Assembly: GCF_019393635.1 (NCBI RefSeq)
Contig: NC_057862.1
Span: 679,194,814-679,258,813 of the forward strand
Length of the DNA stretch: 64,000 nt
Source of the DNA: Dromiciops gliroides
Taxonomy: Eukaryota; Chordata; Mammalia; Microbiotheria; Microbiotheriidae
Direction of reading: 5' to 3'
The notes under the pieces are model-generated. The model ran no database searches and was not told the origin of the DNA. It saw only the letters and a program-made list of their open reading frames with translations. Below, piece after piece: positions 34,601-45,007 of this stretch. How positions within the stretch are numbered: the stretch's first letter is position 1; each line of letters opens with the position of its first letter. The position numbers and the translations under genes are program-made.

Positions 34601-37600
34601 CAGAGAAGAGAGATTAGAGTTGTACAGCCCTATTGTGTGCCAAGCACTGTGCTAATTGCTGAGCATACAAAGAAAGCAGTTCAAAATCTGATGGGGGAGA
34701 CCACATTCAAACAGCTATGCACAAACAGGATGAACTGAAAATAAAAAATGAAGGGAAAGCATTAACATTATAGAGCTTACAATTTTATTGTGGGGGAGGG
34801 CAGAATTTAGAGGTACTGTTAGACTCTAATTTGAATCCAGGTTCTCCCAATGTTAAGTCTGTTGTTGATCTCACCATCACACTACCCTGCCTCATCATTG
34901 GGAAAAAGATCTGGGGCATAGCTCCTTTACTGGTTTTACACTGCTAAGAACTTGGCCCCTTTTCTAGAAAAATATGCAGTTCTTTCTGCAGGGACAACTG
35001 AGTCCAAGAGGATGCAGATCTAGCTCAGTGTACCTCTCTCCACAAGCATTCATTAAATTCTTATTATGTGCTAGGCATTGTGTGAAGCTATTTCCCCCTT
35101 TCTCTTCTGTCCCAGAGTTAGATCTAGCTTAGTTCTCCTGCTGTAACCAAGCCTCATCCAGTGGATAGAGCAACATTCATATACCTGGGGACTTATAGGG
35201 CCAGGGAAGGCAAGGCTAGCCCCCTTTCCTACAATTGGTGGTTATTTTCCCCTGTGGTTCTAGGTCCTTGATTTCTCTATTCTTTCTTTTCAGGGACCAT
35301 CCTTACCCTCCTTTCCAAAGGTGGGAAGTTCTACAATGGAAACCTTTACTATTTTTCCCAAAAGAAAACATCCTGGTATGAGGCTGAAAAGTTCTGTGAA
35401 TCATGGGGGTCCCATCTAACATCTGTGGCCTCGGTGGAAGAACAGGTCAGTCCTTCTAACCCTGACTCACGGTAAGGCTTGGGGGAATGGGGTAAGGAAT
35501 CACCCTTCTTAAAGGTGCTCCCCCATCAGGGCAAGGTTTGCCCGATTCCAGAGGAGGGCAATTCACACGGTGAAGGTCCTTGAGCCATATGAGGACTTGT
35601 TGGAGGAACTGGACATGCTCAGTCTGGAGAAGAGAAGATTTGGTGGGGAGCAGAGGGGCATTGCCCAGGCTGACCCTCATGCCTAGAATGCATTCTCTCA
35701 TCTCTGTTCCTCAGAACCCCTGATTTCCTCCAAGATTCAGCTCAAGAGCTTCCTTGTGCTTGAAGCCATTCCTATTCTCCTCCAGCTGTTTACGCCCTCT
35801 CCAGACTATCTTGGATTGATTTCGATTATACTCATATGGATACTTTTTGCTTCTCTCAATAGAATATGAACTCGAGTGGTTTCCTTTTGTATCCCTGGTG
35901 CCTAGCACATGACTGACACATAGCAGGGGCTTAATAAAATGCCAGTTCATTGACTGACTGATTGATTGGTATGATAGCTACCTTCAAACATTTGCAGGGC
36001 TCCTTGTGGGAGAGTCTTGTTCTGCTCAGCCCCAGAAGGCAGCACTAGGAGGAGCAGGTGGAAGGGACAAATTTAGGAGGCAGATCTAGGCTTGATGTCC
36101 AGGATAACTTCCCAACAATTGGAGCTGCCCCAGAGTGAAGATGGCTGTCTGCTTAGTGGCCAAATGAGATAACATATGTAAAGTACTTTGCAAATGTGAA
36201 CACATTACATGGATGCTGGTTGTGTTGTTGATGTGCCCTTCCTCACTGGAGACCTTTACCTAGGGCTGGATGACCACTCATCAATAAGGTCAGAGGGGAT
36301 TCTTGCCTGGGTATGTCTTGGACTAGTTGGATACCCAAACCCTGGAATATTGTGGTTCTGACATGCATTGAAGCAAAGGGCTCAAAGTGGCTTGCCCCAA
36401 GATAAAGATGTCATGAAGCCAGAAAGACCATTAGGAAGTTCCTCATCCTAAAGGAAGTCAATGGGTGTTGAATATGGTCCATATTCCAGCCCTGCTCTGG
36501 TTCCCTAGAGTAGTGGTCTCCAAAGGTTTTGGTCATGCACTCCTATCAGTAAGGTATTACTAGGCATGTATCCTCAATAAATACATATTTATTTAGATAT
36601 CACTTTCAGATACTTACTATTAAGTAGGCAGCTAATAGGCTGAAGCAGCTAGATGGTCCAGTGGATGGAGCACTAGGTCTGGAGTCAGGAAAACCCGAGT
36701 TCAAATCCAGTATCTCATACTTACTAGCTGTGTGACCCTGGGCAAGTCACTTAACCCCTGTCTGCCTCAGTTTCTTCAACTATAGAATGGGGGTAACACC
36801 TCCCTCCCCAGGTTGTTGTGAGGCTCAAATGAAATAATATCTGTTAACCTCTTAGTATAGTGCCTCATACATAGCAGGCACCTAATAAATGCCCCCCATT
36901 TCCCATTATGTTATTATTACTTATATCTTATGTATATTATGAAGCAGGCACAAAAAGAGAAGTTTTAAAGGGATATAATAAAAGAGAAATACATGACATT
37001 TAAAGCAAATTTCATATATTTTATTTATGAATAAAGCATAGCCATCAGTGGACTAGAGCAGCAGAGTGTTTAAGAACCATGAATGAATGAATGAATTCTG
37101 TTCTTCTCATTCATTCATTCATTCACTCCAGGAGAATAGAGGAGGCCAATTGTGGCTATAAGCATCCCTGAACAGCTGGATGTCTATGTTACTTAGTTCT
37201 AATGTTTGGGGTTTACATTCCATTTTTGTGTATTCCCTGGGGTATATGCACCCCACCTTGGACACTATTTCCCTAAAGCACTAGAAATATCTTCCCTCAC
37301 CCCATAGGTGACTCCATATGACCTCTGCCACCCCACCCCACCCCACCCCAGTATCAATACTTGTCCATAATGTCTTCCTTCACTTCCTCTGTGGTCATTG
37401 TGTTCTAGGAGTTCCTTATTAAGAGAGCCAAGGGTATCTCCTACTGGATTGGCCTGACCAAGCAGGGTACTGAGGGCAGCTGGCACTGGGTTGATGGGAC
37501 TCCCTACAGTGAGACCAGCAGCAGAAGGTGAGTCCATAGTTACCATTCTTCTGGGCACATCCTTGCCTACACAAGCTCAGAGAGATTCCAAAAACTTTCC

Positions 37601-40600
37601 CTGGGGTCAAGCTTGAAGAAAGATGAGACTTCCCTGGCACCATTCTGCTCTCAGACTCCTTGTCCCCACAGTCCCTCAGGATCATTCATTTGCTCTCTTA
37701 CCTCTTCCCCAGCTGTCAGATAGGAACATGAGCCTCTCCCTAGAGCTTGTGGATTTTTGTCTCCCACAAATATCGGACATTGCCACAAATCCCATGCATC
37801 TGTTGCCTTCTCTTCCCTCCATTCATGAAGCCACCACCCTTGGATGGGCTCCCCTCACCTCTTCTCTGGTCCTCATTGGTCTTCCTGCCTCCAGTTTCTC
37901 TCATTCTCTTCTTTACCAGGCTACCAAATGAACATTCCTAAAGCACAGGCTGGAACCTTGCCCTTCTCCTCCTCAACAAATACTGGCGGTCCCTATGATC
38001 TCTTAGTGTTTAAAGCCCTTTACAGTCTGTCTCTAACCTTCCTCTCTGGATCGTTACCTCTAACTCCCGTTCTCACATTCCTTGGTCCAAGCAAAGGATT
38101 GTCACTGCTGTAGCTCACACAAAATAGTACAGCCCCTGCCTTCATGCCCAGAGCTCCTTCTCTCCTTTCCTCTGTCTCTCAGCAGGCAAGTGAGGTGAAC
38201 TTCCTTCAAAATTCAGCTCCATGGCCATTTCCCACAGGACACCTTCCTTACTCCTCCCAATAGCTAGTGTTTCACACTAAAAAGTTCTTGCATTTGCTTG
38301 GTATATATATTGTTTATATAAGCCACTTAGCCTCTCAATGCTAGAGGCAATATTCACATATATTTTTACAATATTCACAATAATCACAGCCTTTAGACTG
38401 TGAATTGCAGAGAAGGTGCTGACCTGCATTGGTAGAGGGAATTTCATCACCTGGGAGTTTCTTATATGATTGAAATCACATCCAACTAGTCTTTGGGTAT
38501 AGCCACTTGACTGATTCATAATATACCTAATTTATGCCATTATCTAGATTATATATTTACATTTTTAATACAAGAACAGCTCAAGATGCTTTATCATATG
38601 CTTTGCTAAAATCTAAGTAAACTGTATATGTGTATATAATATGTACTATAATATAACAATGGGGTATAGGGTGTGTTCAGGGAGGACTAACACCTTTGGT
38701 GTGAGGGCTGCCAAGCCCTTTTCAGGTCTGCTCATCCAACTCTGGTGTCTACCTGATCCACCCTACTCTCATTTGTGGCTCCAAGAAGCTCTAACATGAG
38801 CAATGGCCACACCCTAGAAAACCATTTCTGCAGATGGGCAAACCAGGTTGAGGGTAGCCAAGGGTTTTCAAACCCGTGGGTGAGTTAGAGGGTGTCTATG
38901 TGTGTGTGTGCACATTTGTGTATGTGTGTGTATCATCTATATCTGTATTTGTATATCAATACCCACACCCACCATCGACCATCTACCATCTACCATCCAC
39001 CTCCACCTCCATATCTATATCATCTATCTCTATCTCTACACGTACACGTACATTTATAGCTATCTACATCTATGTCTATGTCTACATCTATGTCTACGTC
39101 TATGTCTATGTCTACGTCTATGTCTATGTCTACATCTATGTCTACGTCTATGTCTATGTCTACATCTATGTCTATGTCTACGTCTATGTCTATGTCTACA
39201 TCTATGTCTACGTCTATGTCTATGTCTACATCTATGTCTATGTCTACGTCTATGTCTACATCTATGTCTACGTCTACATCTATGTCTACGTCTACATCTA
39301 TGTCTACGTCTATGTCTACGTCTACGTCTACGTCTACGTCTACGTCTATGTCTACGTCTATGTCTACGTCTATGTCTACGTCTACGTCTATGTCTATGTC
39401 TATGTCTATGTCTATGTCTATGTCTATGTCTATATGTATATCTGCATCTGCATCTCCACCTACAACACCTATACCTATACCTACATCTACATGTATATAC
39501 TTCTATAAGATTAGTAATCCTTTCAAAGAGGGAGTGAGATGAGTATTTCTGATGTGACTTGTTCTTCATAAAGCCCGGCTACTTAACTTTTTGAGACTGT
39601 CTCCTTTTCTTATTATTCCTGTAGAAACCAACCCAGCATTTTGCCAGGAATCACATTCAAACTTGCTGGCCTTTAGTTTGCAGATTTCATTGTCTCCTCC
39701 TCCCCCTTTTGAAAAAAAGAACAACCTTTGTCTATTTTTCTGTGGAGAATGTAATTCCTTGAGGGTAGAGAGCAATTCTATTAATTATAAATTATAAATT
39801 ATAAATAACAGTTCTATCCCCCAGTGCCTGATACTGGGGGCCTGAACTCATCAGGAGCAGGTAGGTACTTATTTATCTGAGGGGTCAATTTCTGATCAGC
39901 CAATTTCATTCCATCTTTTTCAGATCACTCTCCTTAGTTGAGAAAAACAGAAGGAAAATAGAAATTGAGCAGACCTGCCTTCTTGCCTCAGTTGTTGTTG
40001 GTTTATATACTCCTCACAGTTCCTCTCTTCAGTCCAATATAGCTAAAACCCTCTTTTTATTGTCTGAGCTTTTCTTGCTGGTTTCCTTTTATTTTGAGCT
40101 TTAGCATTCCTGACACTCTCCTTAATGTACCATCCCCCACTTTTGTATTGACTCTTTTACCTGCTCTTGCACCTATCTTCTGCATTTAAAAAAATCTAAC
40201 TTGGTGCAGGAGCATCCACTTTTGTTTCTTCAGATCACATTCATATTCCACTCTTCTTTTTTTTTTTTTGGTGAGGCAATTGGGCTTAAGTGACAGCTAG
40301 TAAGTGTCAAGTGTCTGAGGCCAGATTTGAAGTCAGGTCCTCCTGAATCCAAGGCTGGTACTTTATCCATTGTGCCGCCTAGCTGCCCCTTCCCCTCTTC
40401 TTGAGACCATTTCAGTTGTTGGCTTCAGAATTTGATTTTTGAGAGTTTCCTATCCCTCCTTGACTGACTTTTTCTATAATACTTGAGTCAATGGGAAGAA
40501 GCCATGTGTGGGTTTGACCATGAAAAAGTGATAGCTGACTTCAAATATTTGAAAGACTTGTGTGGATTCAGCTTGTTCAGAGGGCAGAACAAGGAGAAAT

Positions 40601-42878
40601 CAAATTTCAGGCTGATGTCAGAAAGAATTCTTTAATCATTAGAATTAGTGTAATGGGCTACCTTTGGGAGGTGGTAGGTCCCTCTGTATTGGAAAGCTTT
40701 AACCAAGAGCTGAATGACAAGCTATTGGGTGTGGTATAGAGAAGAAATTTTTTTGTAGGTACAGGTCAGACTTGGTGGCCCCTGTGGACCATTCTGACTC
40801 TGAAATTCTGTAGGAAAGGGAGCAAGCATTTATTAACTACCTACTGTGTGCCAGGCACCATGCTAAGCACTTTGCAAACATGATCTCTTTTGATCCTCAC
40901 AATAACCCTAGAAGGTAGGTGCTATTATTATTTCCACTTTACAGTTGAGGAAACTGAGGTAGAGAGAGCTAAAGTTCTTTGCCCAGGGTCTCATAGCTAG
41001 TAAGTGTCTAAGGATGGATTTGAGCCTGACACCAGGTCTGGGGCTCTATCCAATATCTACCCAGGCACCTAGCTGGGCTTGGCAGCTCTGAAAGACCAAA
41101 GCTGACATATTCTCAAGTCCATGGGTAAGCTATGGGGGACAATATGATAGGGAAGGGAGGCAAAGGGAAGATGGAAGGTCAAATTCCCCTGTTATAAGTC
41201 AGGTCTTCAATCTTGAGATAAGCCCAGTCTCTTCTATTCCATCCTCTTTCTTTCCATCATTTCAAATCTATTTGATGTTGCCCAGCTTCATTTCATCGAG
41301 TTTTTCATTCCTTTTTTTTCTTATTTAGATTTGTGATAAAATAATTCCATTTTTTCTCTAAGTGGAATTTTTGTTTGGGGCTGGTTCCTAGTTGTCGTTG
41401 TTTTTTTTAAAATTTCCCAACCCAATAACCTTTAAATGATTGAATTGGTGACATGATGCACCAGTTTCACCACCTCCCCTAAGCATTCAGTGCCGGTGCA
41501 CACTGTGACCAGACATGATTCCTTTATGCCTCAATGGAAAGCATTTACAAGATCTGATTATCTGCATCAGCAGAGGACCCCTGTTCATTCTGGAACAGAA
41601 AAGGCACTGTGTGGGCATGGTACATTGCCATGGTAACAAGCTTCCCTGTTGCCAGCTGATCCTCCTGGGTCCTCCATTGCTGCCTTGGCCGGCCTTCTTT
41701 ACTTCTTTAATACTTGGGCATCTTGCAACCTTAAGTCCTTGACCAGCAGGCCTTGTCTGCCCTGCTGTCCCCCAATCAGCCATCTGGTCCACAAGCCATC
41801 TTTGCAGTATCAGGATGGCCGAGAGCTGCCCTGTCAACAATAGTGTCCCCATCATCGCCCTCTGCTGGACCAAGAGGGAAGAGCAGATGATTGAGACTGG
41901 AGGAAGACAAAGGCTTCACAAGGCATCGATTCAATTCAATAAGCATTTATTAAGTTCCTACTGTGTGCCAGGCATGAGGCAACAAAGACAAAATGAAAGA
42001 ATACCTGCCCCCAAGACATCCACGTTCTACTGGGGGAAACAACACATCAGCAGATGAAGCAATATGAGCTATATTCTTTAATATACTTTATTTTTTATTT
42101 TATTTTATTTTATTTTTGGTGAGGCAATTGGGGTTAAGTGACTTGCCCAGGGTCACACAGCTAGTAAATGTCAAGTGTCTGAGGCCAGATTTGAACTCAG
42201 GTCCTCCTGAATCCAGGGCCGGTGCTCTATCCACTGCGCCACCTAGCTGCCCTTTTAATATACTTTAATTTATAATTAGAGAGTGGAGGCTTATTGACTA
42301 GAGAGCTGATTTTAAATCCAGGAGGATCTGGGTTCAAGGCTTGCCTCTCTTCTCTCAATACTCTAGAGAAAGATGGCGGTACCATGGTGGATGGAGAGCT
42401 GGCCCTGAAGGCAGCCTCAGACACTTACCAGCTGGGAAACCCTGAGCAAGCCCCTTCATCTTTGTCAGCCTCAGGGTCCTCCCCTATAGAATGGTGATTA
42501 AAGCCACACCTATTTCCCAGGGTGATCGTGAGGACCAGCTGACACAATAACTACAAAGGGCTTAGGAAGGACCTGGCACAGAGTAGATTTCATACATACA
42601 TATATACAGACATACAGACAACTATACATACATACACAGATACATAGTATTATGCATATGTTCTCTGCATGCTCTCTCTCTCTTCATTCACATATAAGTA
42701 CTGTATACATGCTCTCTCTATGTATGTATATGTATATATACATATACATACATATATACATACACATACACATACACGCATACACACATGTATCTATATC
42801 TATGTCTATCATCCATCCATCCATCCATCCATCCATCCATCCATCCATCCATCCATCCATCCATCCATCCATCCATCC

Positions 42879-42974
<96 letters not shown>

Positions 42975-44173
42975 GTTTTCCTTCCCTTCCCCACAGGGTC
43001 ACATTGGCAGTATGCATCAGAGATGGAACAAGGTTTCCTGACTTTGAGGCCAAATCAATCTTTACTATGTCATTCTTTTGCTCTGTCCTGTACATGTTAT
43101 TTTTTAGTCATTTTCGGTCATGTCTGACTCTTTCTGACCCCATTTGGGTTTTCTTGGCAAAGATACTACACTCTAATTTGCCATTTCCTCCTCTAGCTCA
43201 GACAAGGAAACTGAGGCAAACAGGGTTAAGTGACTTGCCCAGGGTCACACAACTAATAAGTGTCTGAAGCCATATTTGGATTCAGGAAGATGAAGGCCCA
43301 GCACTCTGTGCACTATGGCGCCCCATAGCTGCCTTGTACATAAGTAGATGCTTAGTGAAGGTTCATTGTTTTTGAATTGAATTCAACCTTCTAGTCTCCC
43401 TTCCGTTTAGTTGCTATTTCCTTAGGCCTTCTGGCTTTCTTCATAGTAAGAATGTTGGTATCTGTATGGTTCAATTCATCCACCTACCTCTTGTTGACAA
43501 GAATCACCTCTTCAGAGTCCAGAGAGCTAATATTTGTGGAAGGTCTGAAAGCGGTTATTCTTAGCATCATCCGCCTCTTTCTACCATTCAGCTCTTACTC
43601 CTGGAAGCATGAAAGGCATCGGTGGAATCTGAGATTGTTTTCAGATTTTTCCTGGGTTAACACAAGTCAAAGATTCATGTCCAAGTAGCCAGCTCCCCAG
43701 TGACCTCAAATTTAGGGCTTCAGGGGGACTTAGGGGCTGCCTACTTCAAACCCCTCATTTTATAGATAAAGAAATGAAAGCTTAAGAAGAGAAAGAGTAA
43801 TTCTTCTGCCTCCTGGTCCAGCAAACTTCTCAATGTACCATGATGGTGGATCAGCCTGGGCTTTGTCAAACCTGCCAAAAGTGACCCCTGTAGGCATAGC
43901 TTTGAAGAACCCAGAGTCACCTCTGGGTCACATGCAGGGGTCAGAGGACTCTTTACAGTCCAAATCACCAGAATGAATTTGTCTTTTTAAAAATTTTAAT
44001 TAATTTTTTTCTCCAGGTTCTGGATAGAAGGTCAGTCACAACCCCAGAAGGTGAGAGACAGGTGTGTGGAGATACAGGTCAAAGCCCTGAGCTCATGGAA
44101 TGACAGAGACTGTCAAGATCCTCTCCAGGGGCTCTGTAAAAAAGCACTCAGGAGGTTTGAGGACCTGCTGTAG
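28638..44173 (+). CDS. CLEC4F: C-type lectin receptor, CLEC4F/langerin-like, six exons, 366 aa
   Basis: Joined exons 28638-28695, 29216-29332, 31407-31904, 35294-35445, 37409-37527 and 44017-44173 give 1101 nt (366 codons plus stop). All five introns are GT-AG and every phase fits. The product is a type II membrane lectin: cytoplasmic tail 1-36 with Y6-E-N-I (a YxxPhi-type endocytosis motif), membrane span about 37-58 after R32/R35, neck 59-224, CRD 225-366. N-glycosylation sequons are at N79 and N214. The CRD has W288-I-G-L, W342-N-D and cysteines 259, 331, 347 and 355. The EPN position reads Q321-S-Q, so calcium-dependent mannose binding is doubtful. Langerin and CLEC4F are adjacent paralogues in eutherians and act as endocytic receptors of Langerhans and Kupffer cells. 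GTEGSW, DGTP and ASVEEQ look like CLEC4F; the neck start [11 protein letters not shown] resembles both. The lectin assignment is firm; the choice of CLEC4F over CD207 is an inference. Human langerin is 328 aa and CLEC4F 589 aa, so this neck is intermediate. Confidence 0.9.
29216..29332 (+). CDS. CLEC4F: Lectin exon 2: juxtamembrane and transmembrane segment
   Basis: The exon follows a ctctctccctcccag acceptor and ends at a gtaagt donor in phase 1. It encodes residues 20-58: a basic juxtamembrane stretch (R24, R32, R35) and then about 22 hydrophobic residues rich in Leu, Ala and Ile. Positive charges before the span and the CRD after it fit a type II orientation. Reading starts in frame from exon 1 with no stop. 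Confidence 0.88.
29590..29870 (-). repeat. MIR/THER1-type SINE (lectin intron 2)
   Basis: Has ggtttgcaaagtgttttgcatat, then gtctgaggctggattcgaactc and a tail. Confidence 0.7.
30024..30287 (+). repeat. MAR1-type CORE-SINE (lectin intron 2)
   Basis: Complete, ending gacatgctcaacaacaacaa. Confidence 0.88.
31407..31904 (+). CDS. CLEC4F: Lectin exon 3: neck (stalk) region
   Basis: This 498-nt exon starts after a ttctattag-type acceptor and ends at gtaagt in phase 1. It encodes residues 59-224. The first part ([14 protein letters not shown]) resembles the neck of langerin and CLEC4F, which forms a trimeric coiled coil. A hydrophobic/heptad-like stretch also precedes the CRD ([15 protein letters not shown]). 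Between them, about residues 145-195, lies a Pro/Gly/Thr/Glu-rich segment with three related units beginning TESP, TEPP and TETP, unlike a continuous coiled coil. Cysteines C65 and C76 near the membrane could form interchain disulfides. Sequons: N79 and N214. Confidence 0.85.
32075..32320 (+). repeat. THER1/MIR-type SINE (lectin intron 3)
   Basis: Contains the CORE and gatattatgcaaagtgctt-like tail landmarks; followed by a pyrimidine-rich run, 32338-32415. Confidence 0.75.
32577..32724 (-). repeat. CORE-SINE (WSINE type, intron 3)
   Basis: Complete element with a poly-A side at the left. Confidence 0.92.
32840..33480 (-). mobile_element. L2 LINE 3' end (intron 3)
   Basis: Landmarks on the reverse strand include aggtctgaccgtgtcaccccc, aaggatcaaatatacaatttt, tcagctcaggtctcact and taggcacttaata. 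Confidence 0.8.
33771..34012 (-). repeat. MAR1-type CORE-SINE in the LTR
   Basis: Has gttcaattgtttcgtttgt and gatgaggaaactgaggcaaac landmarks. Confidence 0.83.
34166..34311 (+). repeat. CORE-SINE (WSINE type) in the LTR
   Basis: Complete, flanked by aagattgccatgatgt / aagattgtcatgatgt. Confidence 0.93.
35294..35445 (+). CDS. CLEC4F: Lectin exon 4: first CRD exon
   Basis: This 152-nt exon lies between tttcttttcag and a gtcagt donor, ending in phase 0, and encodes residues 225-275. It holds the typical start of a [19 protein letters not shown] (C259) and [12 protein letters not shown]. It aligns without gaps to the dead exon copy assembled from 18039-18070 and 19030-19149, which has exactly the same length and splice sites. 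Confidence 0.93.
35540..36345 (+). mobile_element. CR1/L3 LINE fragment split by an L2 piece (intron 4)
   Basis: The halves 35540-35655 (ccatatgaggacttgttggagg, ctggagaagagaaga) and 35968-36345 (atgatagctaccttcaaac, gtcttggactagttgg) belong to one CR1/L3 element. An L2-type 3' end (about 35656-35967) lies between them. Confidence 0.7.
36640..36895 (+). repeat. THER1/MIR-type SINE (intron 4)
   Basis: Full CORE and the tail gcaggcacctaataaatgcc. Confidence 0.82.
37409..37527 (+). CDS. CLEC4F: Lectin exon 5: WIGL CRD exon
   Basis: This 119-nt exon follows gtgttctag and ends at gtgagt in phase 2. It encodes residues 276-314, including the CRD core Y-W288-I-G-L, then [13 protein letters not shown], which is closer to CLEC4F (GTEGSW) than to langerin (GMEGDW). 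Confidence 0.93.
37620..38280 (-). mobile_element. L2 LINE 3' fragment (intron 5)
   Basis: Landmarks gtgtttaaagccctttacag and aaaattcagctccatggcc on the reverse strand. Well decayed. Confidence 0.55.
39000..39500. repeat. TCTAYG hexamer array (intron 5)
   Basis: Core 39061-39432: about 60 units of TCTATG or TCTACG (a few TCTACA), with flanking degenerate TATC/TACC units. TCTACG units carry a CpG. Units cluster in higher-order 12-, 18- and 24-bp patterns. Confidence 0.95.
40257..40389 (-). repeat. CORE-SINE (WSINE type), slightly deleted (intron 5)
   Basis: Lacks a short piece around the gcccagggtcac box. Confidence 0.88.
40495..40815 (+). mobile_element. CR1/L3 LINE 3' end (intron 5)
   Basis: Has atagctgacttcaaatatttg, tggaaagctttaaccaagag and acttggtggcccctgtgg. 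Confidence 0.7.
40820..41075 (-). repeat. THER1/MIR-type SINE (intron 5)
   Basis: Has catttattaactacctactg through the CORE to the tRNA-like part. Confidence 0.8.
41624..41637. promoter_or_regulatory. RFX-type X-box-like site (intron 5)
   Basis: ATTGCCATGGTAAC differs from the symmetric RFX site GTTGCCATGGCAAC at two positions, and a second GTTGCC half-site follows 12 bases later. It lies in a non-repeat part of the intron (about 41450-41920). Motif evidence only. Confidence 0.35.
42085..42252 (-). repeat. CORE-SINE (WSINE type, intron 5)
   Basis: Complete, with tttaatatactttatt-like duplications on both sides and a (TTTTA)n poly-A side. Confidence 0.92.
42806..42975. repeat. (ATCC)n then (ATCT)n tetranucleotide array (intron 5)
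   Basis: About 18 ATCC units switch abruptly at 42880 to about 24 ATCT units. Confidence 0.97.
43098..43335 (-). repeat. MAR1-type CORE-SINE (intron 5)
   Basis: Has ttttcggtcatgtctgactc and aaggaaactgaggcaaacagg landmarks. Confidence 0.85.
44017..44173 (+). CDS. CLEC4F: Lectin exon 6: last CRD exon and stop
   Basis: This exon follows ttttttctccag and ends at TAG 44171-44173. It encodes residues 315-366. [11 protein letters not shown] aligns with langerin RFWIPGEPNNA, so the calcium-site residues of EPN are replaced by Gln; the following acidic ligand is Asp (D329) rather than Glu. W342-N-D and C331, C347 and C355 are kept. A short tail ending RRFEDLL follows the last cysteine. Confidence 0.9.
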
Positions 44174-44734
44174 ACTGAAGAACAGAACTTGATGGGGATG
44201 TTAGTGGCCCATCCTCAGAAGAGAGAATGACAAAATGGGCCACGCCTCTCCCCATCTCTGAAGAAACCAAGACATGGACAGCCAGAAGGCCAGGTTCATT
44301 GTCCCTTCTGACTGGGCAGGGCACTTTTATGTGGTCAGTTCCTGAGGACACAACATCTGATTTATTCACAGTTCTTTGATGGTCTCTATTTTCCCCCCTG
44401 AGGCAAACTGTTAAAAAAGGGGTGATTGAGAAGGTCTGAAAATGCCCCTGCTTGGAGCTTGGCCCTGAGGAGAATAAGCGGTGACCTCTGATTTCTGCTG
44501 AGTCTTTCAGAAGCTTGTAGGGAATAAGGTGGGAATGGGTTTGTATTTATGTGAAAAGGGAAAAATGGGGGAATTATTTAATTCCATTTTACTCTGTGGT
44601 AACCCAGACAAAGAATATATTTAGAGACTATTTAGGGGAAGATATACATTTGAAGCAGGACTTACCTTCATGGAGCTTCCAATACAATAAGGAGATGATA
44701 ATAATGATGATAGCTGTAGTAATCGTAATAAAAA
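44174..44734 (+). other. Probable lectin 3' untranslated region and downstream DNA
   Basis: Follows the lectin stop with no open frame of note. The nearest AATAAA is at 44727-44732, next to a MIR-type SINE; whether it is the true polyadenylation signal cannot be told. Confidence 0.35.
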
Positions 44735-44925
44735 TAGCTAAATATCACTTACTATGTGCCAGGCACTGTGCTAAGTGCTTTCCAATTATCATCTCATTTG
44801 ATCCTCACAGCAACCTTTGAGGGAGGTGCCACTGTTATTCCCACTTTACAGATGAGGAACTGAGGCAAATAGAGGTTCAGTGACTTGGCCTGGGCCACAC
44901 AGCTAGTAAGCTCTAGAGGCAGCAA
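44735..44925 (-). repeat. THER1/MIR-type SINE
   Basis: Has acttactatgtgccaggcac and gatgaggaactgaggcaa. Confidence 0.8.
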
Positions 44926-45007
44926 ACACAGGTAATCAGAAAGGACAATTTTACCTGGAAAATGCATTATATTGGGGGCAAAACAAAGTTGTGTGAGGTT
45001 CTAAGGG

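Noticed and set aside
39061-39432. Regular repeats that might suggest a CRISPR array
   Set aside because: The units are contiguous hexamers with no spacers, in a mammalian intron.
38876-39569. Frames of 156-211 codons in several phases (Tyr-Val, Leu-Cys, Ser-Met, Arg-His repeats)
   Set aside because: Produced by the TCTAYG hexamer array; no start context, domain or splice support.
42652-43267. Frames rich in Ile-His-Pro-Ser and Ile-Tyr-Leu-Ser
   Set aside because: Translations of the ATCC/ATCT array.
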